64,000 bases of DNA, taken from NCBI GenBank assembly GCA_001768515.1, contig MEOA01000054.1:1-64000 (forward strand), read 5' to 3'. Of the stretch, positions 60,921-64,000 are shown one piece after another (positions within the stretch are counted from its first letter, which is position 1; every line of letters starts with the position of its first letter). Position numbers and translations under genes: made by a program. This DNA is from Bacteroidetes bacterium GWE2_42_24 (lineage in GTDB: Bacteria > Bacteroidota > Bacteroidia > Bacteroidales > TTA-H9). The notes below the pieces were generated by a model. The model saw only the letters and a list, made by a program, of their open reading frames with translations, did no database searches and was not told the origin of the DNA.

Positions 60921-63158
60921 TTAGTCCATTTGTGCCGTGAGGCGGTTAAGTTGTTCGCAGAGCAGGCTGGCTATGACCATCGACACCCGTTTTTGGTAAA
61001 TGGGGAGTCCGTAACAGACGATAGGAAGGATCCATTCGAGTAGCGCAAGGATGTAGGGGACGAGGTCGGGGTTGCTCTGGCTGCATTCGAAAGCATACCT
61101 GCGCATGCGGCAGGTGAGGCTGAAGTTTTTCGTGATCATCGCCTTATAGGGGCCATCGAAAGTGATGGCGGGGAGTTCATCCAGCCGGCTGGTGTTGTAG
61201 AAGGGGGTTAGTTGGTTGATATAAGCGATGGTTTCAGCCTCATTCTCCACGGGAGCGTTGTCAACAAGGAGAATGGCTTCGAGACGGGCGAAGTCAGATA
61301 CGATAGAACGTGGGCGGGTTTCGGAGAAGTCAATCAGGTAAACGTTGCGGTTTTCGTCGAGGAGGATGTTTTGCATGTTGAGGTCGCCATGGCAGATGCT
61401 CGTGTTGTATTCGATGGTTTCGTCGCGGCGGCGTGCATATTCGTGTTTCAGAAACCAGTATGGGTTCAACATCTGCCTGCCGGTCTCGGCCACCATGATG
61501 GTGGGATCGTCGGCTGAAATGCCGAAGAGTTCTTCAACGGTTTTATAGATATGTGGGAAGAAGGTATAGGTGGGGTCGTGATCCTTGAATGGTTCAATGG
61601 GCTTGCTGACTGGTTGCCCATACCAGGGTTTGAGTATCTGTAGAAAGATTTTGTCGAAGAGTGGCTCAAGTGTGGTGAGTTCTTCTTCCTGATACAGGTG
61701 CGTAAGCCAACGCAGTGTGCTGTCTTCACCACCGATTCCAACAAAGTTGTAACGCAGGGCTCCAGTCTCACCGTAGAACACAGTGCCCAGAACGTTGGCG
61801 CTGTTGTTGAAGATATAGGGGAGGGCGTATTGTTTGCAATGGTCCGATTCGCGTTTGATGAGGTCGCGGTGTGCAATCTTCATGACGGTAGGGCGCATCT
61901 TTCTTCCTTCGTGGTCGAATGAGGTCACCTGGAAGGTTTGGGCCGAGAATCCTCCATGCAGGGGCTTTACGATCAGCCTTGAAGAGTCGGTATAGATTTG
62001 ACGTGCGAGGAATGCCTTGTGGGGTTCGGGGGTGAAACCTTTGTCTGATTCAATGGGAAGCCTTTTGGCAGTACCATCGGTAAATGCTCCGGCGGTGAGT
62101 ATCCATACGCGGGCGGCTTTTGTGGTGAAGCCGGAAGGTACCTGCTCTACTTCACTGATATTTTCAAAGGTGAGGTGATGTCTGAGAAGATCATAGAGCG
62201 ATGGGGTACCAGTGCCATCGAGGGTAAACAGGTTAAATTTCAAGCCGAGAGGTTGTTGTGCTCCTTTACTCTGGATCAGTCGTCTGGTAAAGCGGGTTAA
62301 TCCGTGGAGGCCGGCGCTGACCTTCAGTGCTTCGTCGTTGCAGAGGATTATTGAGATCGAAGGGGTTTGGGGTGCAAAATCGGCCAATACCAGAAGCAGA
62401 GCCGGTGAGCCATTCAGGTACTGCCTTTTAACCTGGCCGACCACATCGGTGAGTTGAGTAAGTGATTGTTCTTCGACCCCATTATAGTTCAGGGTAGCCA
62501 CAGGCTGGTGTCCGAATGAAAGAGCCTCTTGTACGAGGAAACCTGTCTTTTCGGGATCTGAGGTCAGTCGGAAGTCTGCTTCAGAATCCCCGGACAGAGG
62601 AAGGAAACCTGTGCAGTTGCCTGCCACCACGAAGAATGAAGGTTCGTCGACCGGAAGAAGGGATGCTTCGGACGGATAACCAAAGCCGGCAGCAAAGCCC
62701 ATTTCGTTATAACTGACAATTTCGTTCCCGTTCCAGAAGCATCCTTCGCTGTTCTGGTTGCCACGTACCTCCAGGGTATATTTATCGGTACCCACAGCCA
62801 GTGTATGGGTGGTGACGTTTGGTTTCTTCGATGAACGAATCTGGTGCAGAGCTGACTCCAGATCGGGTTTGAGACAGAAGAGCTTGTGTAGCCCTGCTGT
62901 CTCGAATACTTGAAAGATCACGGGAGAGACAGAGGTAAGGAAGAGTTCGGCCTGTCCTGGCGTAAGTCTTTTTTTTGTCTTCAGCAGCACCCTGATACCT
63001 GCGCTTGATAAGTATGGGCAATCTGAAAAGTCAACGATGATGTCACGATCGTTTTCCGGAAATAGTGACAGTGCCTTGTCGAGGTCGGCGCTGCTATTGG
63101 CGTCAATGCGCCCAATGGGTCTGACGCTTCGGTTGTCAGAATCTGTAAGTACATTCAT
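60921..63158 (-). CDS. STAS domain - central domain - APH-like phosphotransferase fusion
   Basis: This is a 745-residue fusion. Residues about 1-105 are a STAS (anti-sigma-factor-antagonist) domain with IIVDFSDCPYLSSAGIRVLL, where the Ser of S-S-A-G is the usual phosphorylation site. Residues about 110-370 form a domain of unknown family with GFAAGFGYPSEASLLPVDEP. Residues about 390-730 resemble aminoglycoside/choline kinase folds: ICHGDLNMQNILLDENRNVY (catalytic H-G-D-x-N-x-x-N) and LIDFSETRPRSIVSDFARLE (metal-binding Asp). It could phosphorylate a protein or small ligand in a partner-switching pathway. It lies 59 bases downstream of a GNAT-like gene on the same strand. A kinase-STAS fusion of this type is uncommon. 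Confidence 0.82.
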   Translation of the reverse strand: MNVLTDSDNRSVRPIGRIDANSSADLDKALSLFPENDRDIIVDFSDCPYLSSAGIRVLLKTKKRLTPGQAELFLTSVSPVIFQVFETAGLHKLFCLKPDLESALHQIRSSKKPNVTTHTLAVGTDKYTLEVRGNQNSEGCFWNGNEIVSYNEMGFAAGFGYPSEASLLPVDEPSFFVVAGNCTGFLPLSGDSEADFRLTSDPEKTGFLVQEALSFGHQPVATLNYNGVEEQSLTQLTDVVGQVKRQYLNGSPALLLVLADFAPQTPSISIILCNDEALKVSAGLHGLTRFTRRLIQSKGAQQPLGLKFNLFTLDGTGTPSLYDLLRHHLTFENISEVEQVPSGFTTKAARVWILTAGAFTDGTAKRLPIESDKGFTPEPHKAFLARQIYTDSSRLIVKPLHGGFSAQTFQVTSFDHEGRKMRPTVMKIAHRDLIKRESDHCKQYALPYIFNNSANVLGTVFYGETGALRYNFVGIGGEDSTLRWLTHLYQEEELTTLEPLFDKIFLQILKPWYGQPVSKPIEPFKDHDPTYTFFPHIYKTVEELFGISADDPTIMVAETGRQMLNPYWFLKHEYARRRDETIEYNTSICHGDLNMQNILLDENRNVYLIDFSETRPRSIVSDFARLEAILLVDNAPVENEAETIAYINQLTPFYNTSRLDELPAITFDGPYKAMITKNFSLTCRMRRYAFECSQSNPDLVPYILALLEWILPIVCYGLPIYQKRVSMVIASLLCEQLNRLTAQMD

Positions 63159-63217
63159 TTGATAAAGGAAATTTTTAGAAGTCAGGAATAGATTTATCAG
63201 GCTAATGGTATTGGTTG

Positions 63218-64000
63218 TCAGCGGTAGTCGCTCATAATTATATCGAGGAGTTCCTTAGCGATGCTTGAGGCGAGTACGATTTTTTCAGGATCAACGGTCA
63301 CATTGTTCAGGTATTGCATCTTGAGGACGTCGCCGTTGCGAAGTTCGGGGATGATACCGCTAAGCATGAATCCAGCCATATTCATTTCGCGGGCCAGCAG
63401 GGCAGAACAGGGCTTGTCAATGGGTATCTCCAGGTAGATGGTCTCGATTTTTTTCAGGCATAGTTCTCTGAGCTGGTGTTTGATCAGGTCGATGGCATCG
63501 GTTCCCTGTTTCTGAACAGATATCACGGCGATGTTGAGGTCGGGTTTTACCGTAGTGCTGACAAGAGAAAGATACTGTGGTATCTCAGGCAATTCGGTAT
63601 CAGGCACCATGATTACTTCGCGGTCAAGTTCGAGACGTTGGTAAATATTGCTGAGGAGCGTGAAGAATTTCTCGTTCAGGTACACCCGGCGGTGTGGTTC
63701 CTGACTGATTTTAAGGTAAAAAAGTACCACAGCCTGCCTTTGCCCGGTTCTTTCACCACCAATTTTTTTAAAGGTAAGGCTTTGGCTGGCGTAAGCCAGC
63801 ATGATGCCGGTTTCCCTCGCGCCGAGGCTGATATTTCCTTGTTGGGTGTATGAATGGATCGTGACCGATTCGCTGTATATGCCGAACATGTCATGGTTTT
63901 TAGCGTATGCCATCAGGTATTTCTTCGATTCCTTGAAGAGGCTGTGTCCCCTGTATCTGGGATCTATCATGGCAGCGCCGGAGTCGGCAACAGGTGCTTC
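63218..64000 (-). CDS. GNAT acetyltransferase-like protein (5' end outside the window)
   Basis: The frame is open through the right edge of the window: codons before the internal ATG at 63970 read EAPVADSGAA and continue the coding sequence, so the start lies beyond 64000. The visible 260 residues begin with MIDPRYRGHSLFKESKKYLM, the acetyl-CoA-binding P-x-x-R-G-x-G/S-type loop (R-Y-R-G-H-S-L) and helix of GNAT enzymes. A region without clear family follows, including TIYLEIPIDKPCSALLAREM and a second GNAT-like strand (MNMAGFMLSGIIPEL). It is the upstream partner of the STAS-phosphotransferase gene, 59 bases away, and likely in one operon with more genes outside. Confidence 0.75.
   Translation of the reverse strand, partial: EAPVADSGAAMIDPRYRGHSLFKESKKYLMAYAKNHDMFGIYSESVTIHSYTQQGNISLGARETGIMLAYASQSLTFKKIGGERTGQRQAVVLFYLKISQEPHRRVYLNEKFFTLLSNIYQRLELDREVIMVPDTELPEIPQYLSLVSTTVKPDLNIAVISVQKQGTDAIDLIKHQLRELCLKKIETIYLEIPIDKPCSALLAREMNMAGFMLSGIIPELRNGDVLKMQYLNNVTVDPEKIVLASSIAKELLDIIMSDYR

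Overview
The window is a chromosomal segment of a Bacteroidota bacterium, most likely from the Bacteroidales/Marinilabiliales side. Supporting signs are a GG-Bacteroidales-type RiPP cluster, a GLPGLI protein, a remnant of a type IX secretion C-terminal domain, TAnnTTTG-type promoter boxes, few Shine-Dalgarno sites, OmpA proteins with thrombospondin type-3 repeats, and a caa3 oxidase of the A2 (YSHP) class. No rRNA, tRNA or CRISPR array was found.

Region 1 (0.4-25.6 kb) is mostly on the minus strand and reads as a general stress and envelope neighbourhood. It holds a CbpA-type DnaJ, a universal stress protein, a Dps-like ferritin, a membrane protein with three helix-hairpin-helix-like repeats and its OmpA-domain neighbour. 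It also holds a CsbD-like protein, YtxH, holin-like and lmo0937-type small membrane proteins, a hybrid histidine kinase with a receiver-only partner, and three paralogous short AraC-type regulators. Two carbohydrate operons sit inside it: PIG-L deacetylase / GT4 / GH100-like glycosidase, and holin-like / unknown / AI-2E transporter / GH130 / GT4-toroid fusion, whose last three genes are translationally coupled. Between them are the large OmpA/TSP3 protein and a 2.1 kb gene-poor stretch with an IS5-type transposase remnant, an 11-bp tandem repeat and a strong palindrome.

Region 2 (25.8-35.6 kb) is core metabolism: a plus-strand operon sco-coxI-coxIII-coxIV-coxII-ctaB for an A2-type caa3 cytochrome oxidase, then a secreted esterase and a secreted M16C (PreP-like) metallopeptidase.

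Region 3 (36.3-43.1 kb) is a visibly AT-rich defence island. It has an m6A methyltransferase facing an operon of a controller (C) protein and two paralogous restriction-endonuclease-like subunits. A canonical double C-box lies upstream of the controller gene. Next to it is a stop/start-overlapping pair, a two-domain DUF488 protein and an unrecognised partner, whose promoter lies inside a perfect inverted repeat at the start codon. This pair is the best candidate for an undescribed system.

Region 4 (43.7-48.8 kb) has a beta-barrel protein, a small membrane protein, a serine hydrolase lipoprotein, a rubrerythrin lipoprotein with a DUF2231 membrane protein, a VIT/CCC1 transporter and a transposase scrap.

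Region 5 (48.9-59.0 kb) is a complete RiPP locus on the minus strand: large outer-membrane barrel protein, Cys/Gly-rich GG-leader precursor, hairpin, GLPGLI protein, radical SAM/SPASM maturase, second (pseudo-)radical SAM protein, C39-peptidase ABC exporter and HlyD adaptor. The maturases would modify the core, the exporter would cut after Gly-Gly and, with HlyD, secrete it. It is followed by 1.9 kb of decayed DNA with an IS4 transposase remnant and a second copy of the 11-bp repeat. The window ends in a STAS/phosphotransferase fusion gene and a truncated GNAT-like gene.
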